Shown piece by piece: positions 13,015 through 21,148 of a stretch of 38,424 nucleotides of DNA (its first letter is position 1; every line of letters starts with the position of its first letter). The translations under genes were made by a program, and so were the position numbers. The notes under the pieces were generated by a model. That model was not told the origin of the DNA. It saw nothing but the letters and a program-made list of their open reading frames with translations, and searched no databases. Source of the stretch: a virus; the IMG/VR virus record IMGVR_UViG_3300033141_000652, positions 1 to 38,424 of that record. The stretch is one strand, 5' to 3'.

Positions 13015-13698
13015 ATGACAATAGTACCAAACTTAATTGTTAGTGTAACAGGAAAACCTAAAGCTGGCAAGACGCATTTTGCGTGCACATTCCCAGACCC
13101 AATAAAAATATTTTCGTTCGACCAACGGGCAAGATTTGTGGCTAGCAAGTTTCCAGAAAAGGAAATAGATGTGCATGATGTAATGTTGCCAGTAATAGAA
13201 TCGGAAGAACAGCAGTGGGCAGAGCCGATTTGGATTACATTTGAAAAAGATTACAAGTCAGCAGTGGATTCTGGTAAATTCAAGACAGTTGTGATTGACC
13301 CAGCAACAGTGGTATGGCAGATGTGTCACCAGGCGGTGACAGAATCAAAGAACAGAAAGAAAATACTTGAGGTAGAATACATGAAGCCCAACCTAAAAAT
13401 GACCTCATTGTTTTCGCGCGCTGCTAATGCTGGTATCAATCTGGTTACAATACAATATTTCCGTGACCGATATGTAAACGGCGACAACACAGGCGAGCAA
13501 GAATTAGATGGCTGGAAGCGTACAGCAGGAAGGGCAGACATAAACCTCTTCATTGAAAACGTTATACTTGGCTCCGGTAATAATTCCCGCTCGATAATGC
13601 GGACAACCATCGTAGACAACGGTTACGAGCGTGACCTCAATGGTAAAGAATTTGACGATTTTACATATGACGACTTGATTGCGTTGCTTGGTGTCTAA
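13015..13698 (+). CDS. Sak4-like / AAA_24 phage nucleotide-binding ATPase
   Basis: 227 residues; AGGGGGATT precedes ATG. Walker A GKPKAGKT (13-20), Walker B VVIDPATVV (Asp95), and a later VTIQYFRDRY strand. The small size and layout match the AAA_24/Sak4 group, RecA-core ATPases that assist single-strand annealing and recombination in phages. A Cas4-like exonuclease and a PolA lie in the same arm, which is the usual company of Sak4 proteins. 55 bases upstream contain no convincing promoter. Confidence 0.8.
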   Translation: MTIVPNLIVSVTGKPKAGKTHFACTFPDPIKIFSFDQRARFVASKFPEKEIDVHDVMLPVIESEEQQWAEPIWITFEKDYKSAVDSGKFKTVVIDPATVVWQMCHQAVTESKNRKKILEVEYMKPNLKMTSLFSRAANAGINLVTIQYFRDRYVNGDNTGEQELDGWKRTAGRADINLFIENVILGSGNNSRSIMRTTIVDNGYERDLNGKEFDDFTYDDLIALLGV

Positions 13699-13699
13699 C

Positions 13700-14143
13700 A
13701 TGGAAATCGAAGATTTACAAGCTCGCATACGAGAATGTACTGCCTGCCCCTTGCGTATGACAGCCACTCAACCTGTCCCTGGGTATGGTGCGATTGGCTG
13801 TAAGTATATGTTAATCGGCGAAGCCCCTGGGAAGAACGAGGACGAACAAGGAATGCCCTTTATTGGTTTGGCTGGGCGCCGTCTTAATCAATTACTTGAG
13901 CTTGGTGGCATTAGTCTCAATGAATGTTTCTTTACTAATGTTGTCAAGTGTAGGCCACCATCAAATAAAACACCGAAGAAATCCTTGATTAGGGTGTGTA
14001 AACCCTGGTTGTTGCAAGAAATAAAACTTGTCCAGCCAGAAATAATAATAGCATTGGGTGCTACCCCGTTGAGTTTATTTACTACCAGCGGCGTATCCCA
14101 GATGCACGGAACCTTGTTTGAGGCCGAAATAGAGGATATATAA
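13700..14143 (+). CDS. Uracil-DNA glycosylase family 4/SPO1-type, N-terminal part (split)
   Basis: 147 residues from ATG 13700. Contains the [4Fe-4S] Cys set (CTAC 13/16, VKC 84, VC 100), the catalytic GEAPGKNEDEQG (40-51) with PFIGLAGRRL, FTNVVKCRPP, and IIALGATPL. The usual last motif, HP(S/A)-x-L, is absent because the frame stops after GTLFEAEIEDI. That motif is found instead at the N-terminus of the DNA polymerase gene, 142 bases downstream, past a small inserted ORF. The enzyme would remove uracil from DNA only if both parts associate. A start at 13679 would need TTG and overlap the upstream gene. Confidence 0.85.
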   Translation: MEIEDLQARIRECTACPLRMTATQPVPGYGAIGCKYMLIGEAPGKNEDEQGMPFIGLAGRRLNQLLELGGISLNECFFTNVVKCRPPSNKTPKKSLIRVCKPWLLQEIKLVQPEIIIALGATPLSLFTTSGVSQMHGTLFEAEIEDI

Positions 14144-14286
14144 TGAAACAAGAAGTAGAATGCTGGAACTGCGGATATAAAGGCATGTTAAACATAATTA
14201 ATATAAAGACAAAAAATGTTGTTTTGCGTAGGGCTATCTGCCCTACATGCAAAGCAGTTATAATAATTGGTGCAAATAGAAGATAA
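14143..14286 (+). CDS. 47-aa zinc-ribbon ORF inserted between the UDG halves
   Basis: ATG 14143 overlaps the UDG stop (TAATG), and its stop overlaps the polymerase ATG in the same way. It encodes CWNCGY and CPTCKA around a basic strand region, a zinc ribbon. Its two edges coincide with the break in the UDG domain, so it was either inserted there or grew into the break. Confidence 0.65.
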   Translation: MKQEVECWNCGYKGMLNIINIKTKNVVLRRAICPTCKAVIIIGANRR

Positions 14287-16028
14287 TGAAAGTAAATGTA
14301 ATAAGCCAATACCACCCTGCGGCTTGTTTGCACAATCCTAGGTTGTGGGCAGTGATGCTTAATGACTGGGAATCTTTGCCATCTGTGGTACCATGCGATT
14401 ATGTAATTGTTGACGAACAACAAACCCACGTAGATGATTATGTCTCTCTTGATACTGAGAATACACCATCAGGAAAACTTGGTGATTGGTCGATGGCATC
14501 CAGGGGTGCAGACGGGCAGATAAATGTTGAACGCTTCTTTGGGCCACGCAAATACAAGCGCTTCGATAAGCCAATTGTTATGCACAATGCCAAGTGGGAT
14601 ATACGAGTTCTCAAAAAGAACGGCATGGAACCACCAGCAGATTTCCACGACACGATGATAGCCGCCTATTGCTTAGATTATGGACAGCAATCATCAAAGG
14701 AATCAGCAAACAATACTAGCGGCGGCAATATGGTCGGCGGGTTAGGGTTAAAGTATTTAGCTAGGCGGCATCTTGGCATTAAGATGCAAACGTGGAATGA
14801 TGTTAAAGACCGCCCAGAATTGGTGCCAGAATATAATGATATGGACAGCGTAGCCACTTATTTGTTGTGGGAAAAATGGCTGCCAAATATACCACAACAC
14901 TACTGGGATATTGATATGCCCTTGTTGCCTACCATTATGAGCATGGAAGATAGGGGCATCATGGTTGATGCAAACTTCCTTGAAAAATATGCTGACAGTT
15001 TGCAGAAACAACAAGCCTCCATGGATATGCCCGTCAATGCTTACTCCCCACAGCAAATACAAAGCTACATTTACGGCACATTAGATATAGAACCGTGGAA
15101 ATTCTCTGATTCTGGGGCACCATCCACTGATGCCGATGTACTAGAGCAGATAGACGACCCGATAGTCAAGAGCATACTAAAATACAGAGAACTACATAAG
15201 GAAATAAGTACCTACGTAAATAATTATGTAGATGGCATGGCTAAGGATGGGAGAATACACCCAGAGTTTAAGCAAGTACGAACATCTACTGGCAGGCTAT
15301 CTTGTAGTAATCCAAACCTTCAAAATGTGTACAAAGAAGGAGACATGCGTAGGCTATTCATAGCTCCAGCAGGTAAGAAACTAATAAGACTTGACTATGA
15401 CCAGCTTGAGTGGCGCTTTACTGCTGCCCTAATTAAAGACGAGGCAATGCAAGAGCTTCTCAACTCTGGTATGAAGATACATCAGATTACCTCAGACCGC
15501 ATGAACATAAAATATGATGATGCGAAGCACATGAATTTCTTAATGATGTTTGGTGGAACAGCCTGGCGCATAGCGCGGGAATTGGGGTGTTCATTAAGTG
15601 CGGCCAATGATTTGGTATCTGATTACTTCAGGGCATTCCCAGGGTTAAAGCGGTATATGGATGAAATGCGTGAGCGGGTGCGTAGTGAGAAGCAAGTAAT
15701 TAACGCCTTTGGCCGCAAACGCCGCATAGATGCCATGTTCGCTAACGATTGGAGAATAAGACAAGAGGGTGAGCGTGAAGGAATCAACATGCCAATACAA
15801 GGCGGCTCCGCTGAGATAGTAAAGCTCGCCATGATAGATTTACATAAGAATTTCTCTGCCCCAATGATACTTCAAGTGCATGATGAGCTTCTCTTTGAAG
15901 TAGATGCTAAGGAGGCTAATGAATATGCACAATGGCTGAGAGAGTATGTACCAACGATAACAGAGTTCATGGGTTCTACATTCCCAGTACAAGTGGGTGT
16001 AGGAAATAATTGGAAGGAAGCAGAATAA
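14286..16028 (+). CDS. polA: Family A DNA polymerase with UDG C-terminal motif at its N-terminus
   Basis: 580 residues. Residues 1-30 (VISQYHPAACLHNPRL, then NDWESLP) are the end of a family 4-type uracil-DNA glycosylase. The 3'-5' exonuclease follows: DTE (56-58), HNAKWD (Asp105), YNDMD (183-187). Polymerase motifs: TSTGRLS (334-340), motif A LDYDQLEWR (369-377), O-helix K414-x3-F418-x3-F422 and motif C VHDE (531-534). F422 replaces the Tyr that most enzymes have (E. coli Tyr766). F418 at the Phe762 position means good ddNTP use is unlikely to be blocked. It copies phage DNA with proofreading. SPO1-type phages carry an intact UDG-like domain on PolA. Confidence 0.92.
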   Translation: MKVNVISQYHPAACLHNPRLWAVMLNDWESLPSVVPCDYVIVDEQQTHVDDYVSLDTENTPSGKLGDWSMASRGADGQINVERFFGPRKYKRFDKPIVMHNAKWDIRVLKKNGMEPPADFHDTMIAAYCLDYGQQSSKESANNTSGGNMVGGLGLKYLARRHLGIKMQTWNDVKDRPELVPEYNDMDSVATYLLWEKWLPNIPQHYWDIDMPLLPTIMSMEDRGIMVDANFLEKYADSLQKQQASMDMPVNAYSPQQIQSYIYGTLDIEPWKFSDSGAPSTDADVLEQIDDPIVKSILKYRELHKEISTYVNNYVDGMAKDGRIHPEFKQVRTSTGRLSCSNPNLQNVYKEGDMRRLFIAPAGKKLIRLDYDQLEWRFTAALIKDEAMQELLNSGMKIHQITSDRMNIKYDDAKHMNFLMMFGGTAWRIARELGCSLSAANDLVSDYFRAFPGLKRYMDEMRERVRSEKQVINAFGRKRRIDAMFANDWRIRQEGEREGINMPIQGGSAEIVKLAMIDLHKNFSAPMILQVHDELLFEVDAKEANEYAQWLREYVPTITEFMGSTFPVQVGVGNNWKEAE

Positions 16029-16032
16029 ATAT

Positions 16033-16998
16033 ATGAACAAGCCAAAGACAAAAGAAGAGTGGATTGATTGGTGCTATAATTGGGATTCCCGTTCACACGC
16101 AGATAAGGTGGAAATGTGTAGGGATTATGCAATATCGTACGATACTGGCAGACATTGGCGTAGTGATTGTGGTATTGAAACACGTACACAAACGAAGATT
16201 ACCATGTTGAAATCCCAAGATTCGGCGCCAGTAGTAAATACGCCGATGTTATTAAACACAGGCGAGGGCATAACAACCTTCGCAATAATTGGTGATACAC
16301 ATATTCCCTATCATGACGAAGAAGTTGTTGCTACCGTAGAGGGTTTTCTTGGGCACATACAGCCAGATTATTTGATATATAATGGTGATATTAATGACTT
16401 CTACCAGGTGTCGGTATTCGCTAAAGACCCAGCTAGGCTTGGCGAGCTTCAGTCTGATATAGATATCACCGTAAATATGTTTGAACGACACACCAAGTTG
16501 ATGCCCAACACCAAGAAAATATTAATTGATGGTACGCATGAAAACAGGTGGATTAAGTACCTACAAAATCAATCCCCAGCCGTATCTAAATTACGCTGTA
16601 ACAGTATACAAGAGTTGTATGAACTAAATAAATACGACATAGAGCACGTAGAGTTTGAACGTGGTATTTTAGTCAACAACACATTTTTAATATTACATGG
16701 TTCTTATGCTTCAAAGCATTCGTCCTATACAGCAAAGATGCAATATGAAGCTAATGGAGGCAACGGTATTTGTAACCATACACATAGGGGTGGTAGTTAC
16801 TTTAAGAGGGATAGATTTGGAATGTGGGGCTGGTGGGAAAATTTCTGCCTGTGTAGATTAGACCCTGATTGGATACAAAATCCTAATTGGCAACATGGTT
16901 TCTCCTTAGTGCATTTCAAGGATGATGGGCGCTTCTGGGTAGAGCAGATACCCATCATCAATAATAAATTTATGTATGGCGGGCAAATCTATGGCTAA
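16033..16998 (+). CDS. Calcineurin-like metallophosphoesterase
   Basis: 321 residues. Metal-binding motifs in order: IIGDTHIPYH (GDxH, 87-90), NGDINDF (GDxxD, 118-122), DGTHENR (GNHE variant with Thr for Asn, 167-170), LILHGS (His222) and NHTHR (249-251). The first 60 residues form a separate helical region with an HTH-like look (YDTGRHWRSD). Such phage enzymes hydrolyse phosphodiesters in nucleotides or nucleic acid. Follows PolA by 4 bases and overlaps the HAD gene, so it belongs to the same operon. Confidence 0.85.
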   Translation: MNKPKTKEEWIDWCYNWDSRSHADKVEMCRDYAISYDTGRHWRSDCGIETRTQTKITMLKSQDSAPVVNTPMLLNTGEGITTFAIIGDTHIPYHDEEVVATVEGFLGHIQPDYLIYNGDINDFYQVSVFAKDPARLGELQSDIDITVNMFERHTKLMPNTKKILIDGTHENRWIKYLQNQSPAVSKLRCNSIQELYELNKYDIEHVEFERGILVNNTFLILHGSYASKHSSYTAKMQYEANGGNGICNHTHRGGSYFKRDRFGMWGWWENFCLCRLDPDWIQNPNWQHGFSLVHFKDDGRFWVEQIPIINNKFMYGGQIYG

Positions 16999-17530
16999 AA
17001 CGATAATAGTTGACATTGATGGAGTAATATGCCAGTACGATTTCCGCGGCATAATAAAGAAACATTTTGGAGTCGATATAAAAAGCAATTCCACGATGTG
17101 GGGATATTCGGTTGAGGATTGTCTCGGACTGCCCTACAATGATGTTGCTAAAATGTTCGGCGAAGAAAGTTATGAGCCACCAAACATGGTTCCTGGTGCC
17201 GTCAAAACATTAACGAATTTAATAGCTGATGGTTTCCATGTCAGCATCTTATCTAACAGATTAAAATTTATGGAGTACTCTGATTTAGAAGATTGGCTAG
17301 ACGATTCTGGCATACCTTACTCAGAGCTAATAACATTTGACACATTACCACAATATGCACATGCTATGGTAGATGATAGCCCATCAAAATTGTTATGTGT
17401 TGATGAAACGATAAGGGTAAAGAATTTAATATTGTTTGATAATCCATGGAACAAGAAATGCTTGGATATATTGAATAAATTTCAACGTGCTCGAAACTGG
17501 AAATCTGTAAAGGAGATAATATATGGCTGA
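16991..17530 (+). CDS. HAD-superfamily 5'-nucleotidase-like phosphatase
   Basis: 179 residues from ATG 16991; ATG 16976 would add five and overlap the previous gene more. Motif I VDIDGVI (Asp8, Asp10), motif II SILSNR (Ser88), motif IV MVDDSPSKL (Asp128, Asp129). The cap is small. This layout fits the NT5C-type deoxynucleotidases and related phage HAD proteins, which dephosphorylate nucleoside monophosphates. The next gene's ribosome binding site lies in its last codons. Confidence 0.8.
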   Translation: MAKTIIVDIDGVICQYDFRGIIKKHFGVDIKSNSTMWGYSVEDCLGLPYNDVAKMFGEESYEPPNMVPGAVKTLTNLIADGFHVSILSNRLKFMEYSDLEDWLDDSGIPYSELITFDTLPQYAHAMVDDSPSKLLCVDETIRVKNLILFDNPWNKKCLDILNKFQRARNWKSVKEIIYG

Positions 17531-17897
17531 ATACTACGGGCATCCGATGTTTTATGAATTGACTGACGCTGAGAAAGAGTTACATAGCGCAAAAAATAAG
17601 GATTACGCACATGGCGGCGACCCACTTGGAAATTTTAACAGGGTATCCAACATACTTGGGCAGTACCCGAATTTGGACATGTCCAACCCAGTTAATGTAG
17701 CGATGGTTTATGCCCTGAAGCAGTTAGACGCCGCCCTGTGGATGCTAAATGTTGGGTATGACGGTGAGGTAGAAAGTATAGGTACAAGACTACGTGATGT
17801 ATCGGTGTATATGAAATTGGCTATTATATTGCATGAGGAGAAGATTAAGAGAGATAAACACCTGTCAATCGACGCCAATGTCTCTCAACAGGGTTGA
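17523..17897 (+). CDS. Phage nucleotide-metabolism-like helical protein
   Basis: 124 residues; AAGGAGATAAT precedes ATG. The signature SAKNKDYAHGGDPLGNFNRV followed by ALKQLDAALWML and a terminal long helix occurs in phage proteins often annotated as MazG/NTP-pyrophosphatase-like or of unknown function. Its place next to a nucleotidase supports a role in nucleotide pools. A full MazG EEXXE-D set is not evident, so the enzyme activity is uncertain. The 3' end overlaps the -35 box of the next promoter. Confidence 0.6.
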   Translation: MAEYYGHPMFYELTDAEKELHSAKNKDYAHGGDPLGNFNRVSNILGQYPNLDMSNPVNVAMVYALKQLDAALWMLNVGYDGEVESIGTRLRDVSVYMKLAIILHEEKIKRDKHLSIDANVSQQG

Positions 17898-17922
17898 CAT
17901 TTCACGTTGTTTGTGTTATAAT
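17894..17922 (+). promoter_or_regulatory. Consensus sigma-70 promoter
   Basis: TTGACA 17894-17899, 17-base spacer, TATAAT 17917-17922: a perfect consensus at both hexamers. Drives the small gene at 17972. It overlaps the last codons of the preceding gene. Confidence 0.9.
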
Positions 17923-17933
17923 ACTAGAGCCTT

Positions 17934-17943
17934 TGTGAACACA
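17934..17943. promoter_or_regulatory. Operator-like palindrome TGTGAACACA
   Basis: TGTG and CACA flank AA, 12 bases after the -10 box. The 6960 promoter has the same TGTGAAC word (other strand, 7002-7008) at a similar distance, which suggests one regulator for both. Confidence 0.4.
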
Positions 17944-17971
17944 GGGGCAGACTATTTGAAAGGAAACTACC

Positions 17972-18163
17972 ATGAGCTTAAAGGTTTGCCCTATACAAGA
18001 TATATGCCCAAAGTACAATAATGGAACAAAAGATTTAAGTAATTACGTAAGGCTTACTCATCCGTGTAATGATTTTCTTGCGGTGAATTGCGAAATGGCG
18101 ATAATGTTAGAAATGTTTTTGTCTGACGAGCCTATTGCCTGCGATATAAATAAGAAAAAATAA
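17972..18163 (+). CDS. Small Cys-rich protein behind a strong promoter
   Basis: 63 residues; GAAAGGAAAC precedes ATG 17972. Cys pattern: VCPIQDICPKYN, HPCNDF, NCEMA and one near the end (ACDIN). This could bind a metal or Fe-S centre. Being the sole gene between a consensus promoter and a large hairpin, it is probably made early and in quantity; a host-directed role is inference. Confidence 0.6.
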   Translation: MSLKVCPIQDICPKYNNGTKDLSNYVRLTHPCNDFLAVNCEMAIMLEMFLSDEPIACDINKKK

Positions 18164-18167
18164 AATT

Positions 18168-18226
18168 ACCCACGGTTGGCCTTGGGAAAGATAATATAAT
18201 TATCTAGTACTATGCCAGCCGTGGGT
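18168..18226 (+). repeat. Nested stem: 13-bp outer stem with inner palindrome
   Basis: ACCCACGGTTGGC 18168-18180 pairs with GCCAGCCGTGGGT 18214-18226 (one G-U). Inside, AGATAAT 18189-18195 pairs with ATTATCT 18199-18205 around ATA. No T-run follows. It lies in the leader of the gene at 18238, so it may be a regulatory RNA element, a processing site or a protein-binding site. Confidence 0.6.
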
Positions 18227-18237
18227 GGGCAAATAAA

Positions 18238-18612
18238 ATGAAAGAAGAATATTTAACTGGGGGAGAACTTACCTTCCGAGTGCGTAGTTTGTTCAATCAA
18301 GTATGCCTAGATAAGGGCATAGGCATCGACGAAGAAAGAATAATTCTCAGACTAAAGCCAGAAATAGAAGACAAAATTTCCTCAGACTTAAAATATATGA
18401 TTAACATTGCCACGATGGAGGACGAAGTGGTAAAATACCCATCTGATTGGTGGCAATGGTTCAAGCAACGTTGGTTTCCAGCGTGGGCTTTGAAAATGTT
18501 TCCAATCAAGTACGCCCATGTCTGGTCAATACATAAGTTCCCAGAAGTTAGCATACCAAACAGATTTGTCGGCCAAGAATTCGTACATTTTAGAATATTA
18601 AGAGATAAATAA
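18238..18612 (+). CDS. Hypothetical protein, last gene of the early arm
   Basis: 124 residues. Ribosome binding is probably by GGGTGGG 8 bases before ATG. Mostly charged N-terminal helices (KGIGIDEERIILRLKPEIED), then a Trp/aromatic-rich stretch (YPSDWWQWFKQRWFPAWAL) that resembles host-like small phage proteins without known role. It ends 4 bases before the terminator. Confidence 0.65.
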   Translation: MKEEYLTGGELTFRVRSLFNQVCLDKGIGIDEERIILRLKPEIEDKISSDLKYMINIATMEDEVVKYPSDWWQWFKQRWFPAWALKMFPIKYAHVWSIHKFPEVSIPNRFVGQEFVHFRILRDK

Positions 18613-18615
18613 AAG

Positions 18616-18655
18616 CAAAAAGCCCCTGCTCCAACTAAGGAGTGGGGGCTTTTTT
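18616..18655. terminator. Bidirectional intrinsic terminator between convergent arms
   Basis: AGCCCCTGCTCC 18621-18632 pairs with GGAGTGGGGGCT 18639-18650 (loop AACTAA). It is flanked by A-run on the left and T-run on the right, so it works for both transcripts. It separates the rightward early arm from the leftward structural arm. Confidence 0.9.
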
Positions 18656-18671
18656 CGTTTCTTATACATTT

Positions 18672-18878
18672 TTAGTCAATTATTTTCAGTACTAACGAAA
18701 GGACAAGCCCATTAAGGGCAATTACAACACCAATAAGGCCAAACATAAATGCTAATTGTACATTAACCCAACGGAATTTATGTGGTACTTCATTGAACAA
18801 CGCCGCCCACACCATATCCAATTTGTCTTTGCTAGTTTTCGGCTTTTCTGGTATTATAATTCCATTAAATAGTTTCAT
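18672..18878 (-). CDS. Small one-TM protein, holin candidate
   Basis: 68 residues. Charged N-terminal half (PEKPKTSKDKLDMVWAAL), then a single hydrophobic segment (about 43-66, FMFGLIGVVIALNGLVLSL). The stop-adjacent position, last in the structural arm, is where lysis genes often sit, but no endolysin is present in the window. The start overlaps the last base of the tail gene (ATG/TAA junction). Confidence 0.5.
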   Translation of the reverse strand: MKLFNGIIIPEKPKTSKDKLDMVWAALFNEVPHKFRWVNVQLAFMFGLIGVVIALNGLVLSLVLKIID

Positions 18879-21148
18879 TATGTTGCCTCTAAGAGTGTTA
18901 CTTGATAATATCCACGTACATTTTGCCCTGTTGTTTGTTCGCCAGAAATATTTGTTGAAATTGACCTATGGTCTGTCGAGGTATCGTCAATATAGAAAAT
19001 CATACGGCCATTTACAGCGGGCAAATCTAATAGGGCATCTATCATTTGCTCTGGAGATTTCCCATCGTGGCTCTTGGTGCAGTCTACAGTGAACTCATAT
19101 TGCCACATTGGATGCGGGGTGTTCCGCCTGTAATCCAAGGCCAAATAACGTAATATCGGACTTAGAGTTGTGGTAGACCCCCTGGTTAGTGCTATTTTGA
19201 ATTGTATTGCATAGAAGTTTAACCCAGCATATAATGTACCGAGTTCCAAACTGCCGTGCCCATCTGAGTCTATGCCAGTTTTAAGAGCCGTCCACCCCGT
19301 TGCTAGGTCTGTGTTGCTTCTGTTGGTTCTGTAGTATATAGATATTTCTTCGTCAGATGTGCAGTCGTCTGCCCCCCAGTAAAGTCTCTGCCCAGTCTTC
19401 ATTCCAATAGGCCAGTTATCATCAAACCAAGGTGTTACAAGTATACCATCGGTTGCATATTCAAAATTAGTTATTTGCTTTGGCTTTGTAATTCCACTTT
19501 GGAGTGGTACATAATAAATTGTGTCCCCGCAAGACCACCATAATCTGTAGTCTACAACGGAGCTTACTCCACCGCAGTCCATGGCTTTGTTATTCGCGCT
19601 AGCTTCCCACTCTTGTCTCCACCCCATGCTGTTAAATGATAAAACGGTTGATTTGCTTGTAGAACCTTCGTAGGTGCTATCTACTAAAGCAAACATGTAG
19701 TTATAGCTGGGAATTAATTGGATTATTTCACCACCGCGCCCCTCTGGGAGTCCATCATCTCTACTTGGGCCGATGTTGCCTATCATAGAACCAGCTTGCC
19801 CTACTTGATACATCATAACATCAAGACCTGCTGAAATATATGATGCATCACGCCATGTACAAGCACCTAATCCTGTGGTATCCAGGTCGGGCATTTTTAG
19901 TTCTGTCTCTAGCCATATTCCATTTTCGTAATCGTGGGCATATAAGCCCTTCTTTGTGGCTGCGTAAACTATGGTATTGCCCGCCGCATTGCGCCCAACA
20001 AATAAATTATTAACATCATTAACGTCTAACCCATTATCGGCTAATGTTCCTTTAGCCGTCCAATCTGGTGTTGAGGTATTAGGTGTAGTACAAAATTCTA
20101 TTTCACCAGCCGAGTCTATTTTAGCTAGCTTACTGTCCCAAGTTATACCCAAAATTGCATCTTGTGTTTCCTCCCCTGTATCAGCCTCATTGAATTGGTA
20201 GGGGGCTGTGCCATTCATATAGAAATAATTTGCATTATCCCCAAAATAAATATATAAGTAGGAATTGGGGCCAGCTATTAAATCCGTAATTGTATTGGCG
20301 AATACCTCCACAGTGTTGAAGGCGGTGCCAGTAGCATTTAATACTTGTAGAGATTTCCCAGCCGCTAAGAACCATTGGCTATTAAAATTAACAAATTTAG
20401 TTGGTGTGCTTGCAGTTCCAGTAGTCTCTATTACTTGAAGTTCATTTATATTAATGCCAACAATGTTACCAGAAGAGTTATACATCCTAATTCTTACATT
20501 CTTAATCCCTATTTGTGAACCAATACAGATTGTATTCCAATCAGCATCTATCCAAGTAGAATCAATATTACTATCGTACCTGTTTGTCCAATTACTATTA
20601 TCTGGTGAGGTATCTATCTGGATTCTTGATATGATATCTGCTGAGTAGGTTGTAATTGTATAAAATCTAATAGCACTAATAGTTTTTGTGCTTGTAAAAT
20701 TAAACACTAGATATCCACTCCACGAAGTTGCAGCAACATTTGCGGAGGCCGCCGTCCCCACATTATTATCATAGGCCGTTGCTTCATTCGACCAAACCCC
20801 ACCAACATCAGTGTATGAATCAAAGGAATAATTTATAGTTGGGGTCTCATGTGTAACTGTGGTAACTAATCTACCCAACGTTAAGGCTTTTTGGTGTGAT
20901 GTACTGCATGTTGAGTACCAATAGCGGGCTGCGTCTGTCGCTTCGTTCATTTCTTCGACGCCTAAACCGCCTCTGAAGTCACTCAAAGCCCATGTTGACA
21001 TATATGGGTTGCTCGTCAGACTATAATCCCCAGTGACCATCTTCTGAGCTTCTGGGCGTAACAGACTTCTTTTCAAACTATCTACAAGAGGATAGCGCAC
21101 ACCATTTAGGATTACTTCGTTTTCTTTTATAACTTTTTCTAAAGCCAT
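18878..21148 (-). CDS. Tail protein with discoidin-like region (756 aa)
   Basis: 756 residues, large, Ser/Thr/Gly-rich and beta-rich as in tail and nozzle proteins. Residues about 105-240 (GVWSNEATAYDNNVGTAASA, then GYLVFNFTSTKTISAIRFY and NIVGININELQV) resemble an F5/8 type C (discoidin) carbohydrate-binding domain. The middle has repeated strand motifs like propeller proteins. Its place after the adaptor candidate fits a tail hub/nozzle or receptor-binding protein of a short-tailed phage. The start overlaps the adaptor stop by one base. Confidence 0.65.
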   Translation of the reverse strand: MALEKVIKENEVILNGVRYPLVDSLKRSLLRPEAQKMVTGDYSLTSNPYMSTWALSDFRGGLGVEEMNEATDAARYWYSTCSTSHQKALTLGRLVTTVTHETPTINYSFDSYTDVGGVWSNEATAYDNNVGTAASANVAATSWSGYLVFNFTSTKTISAIRFYTITTYSADIISRIQIDTSPDNSNWTNRYDSNIDSTWIDADWNTICIGSQIGIKNVRIRMYNSSGNIVGININELQVIETTGTASTPTKFVNFNSQWFLAAGKSLQVLNATGTAFNTVEVFANTITDLIAGPNSYLYIYFGDNANYFYMNGTAPYQFNEADTGEETQDAILGITWDSKLAKIDSAGEIEFCTTPNTSTPDWTAKGTLADNGLDVNDVNNLFVGRNAAGNTIVYAATKKGLYAHDYENGIWLETELKMPDLDTTGLGACTWRDASYISAGLDVMMYQVGQAGSMIGNIGPSRDDGLPEGRGGEIIQLIPSYNYMFALVDSTYEGSTSKSTVLSFNSMGWRQEWEASANNKAMDCGGVSSVVDYRLWWSCGDTIYYVPLQSGITKPKQITNFEYATDGILVTPWFDDNWPIGMKTGQRLYWGADDCTSDEEISIYYRTNRSNTDLATGWTALKTGIDSDGHGSLELGTLYAGLNFYAIQFKIALTRGSTTTLSPILRYLALDYRRNTPHPMWQYEFTVDCTKSHDGKSPEQMIDALLDLPAVNGRMIFYIDDTSTDHRSISTNISGEQTTGQNVRGYYQVTLLEAT

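Noticed and set aside
13679-13699. N-terminal extension of the UDG gene
   Set aside because: It would need a TTG start inside the upstream gene; ATG 13700 begins just before the Fe-S motif as in relatives.
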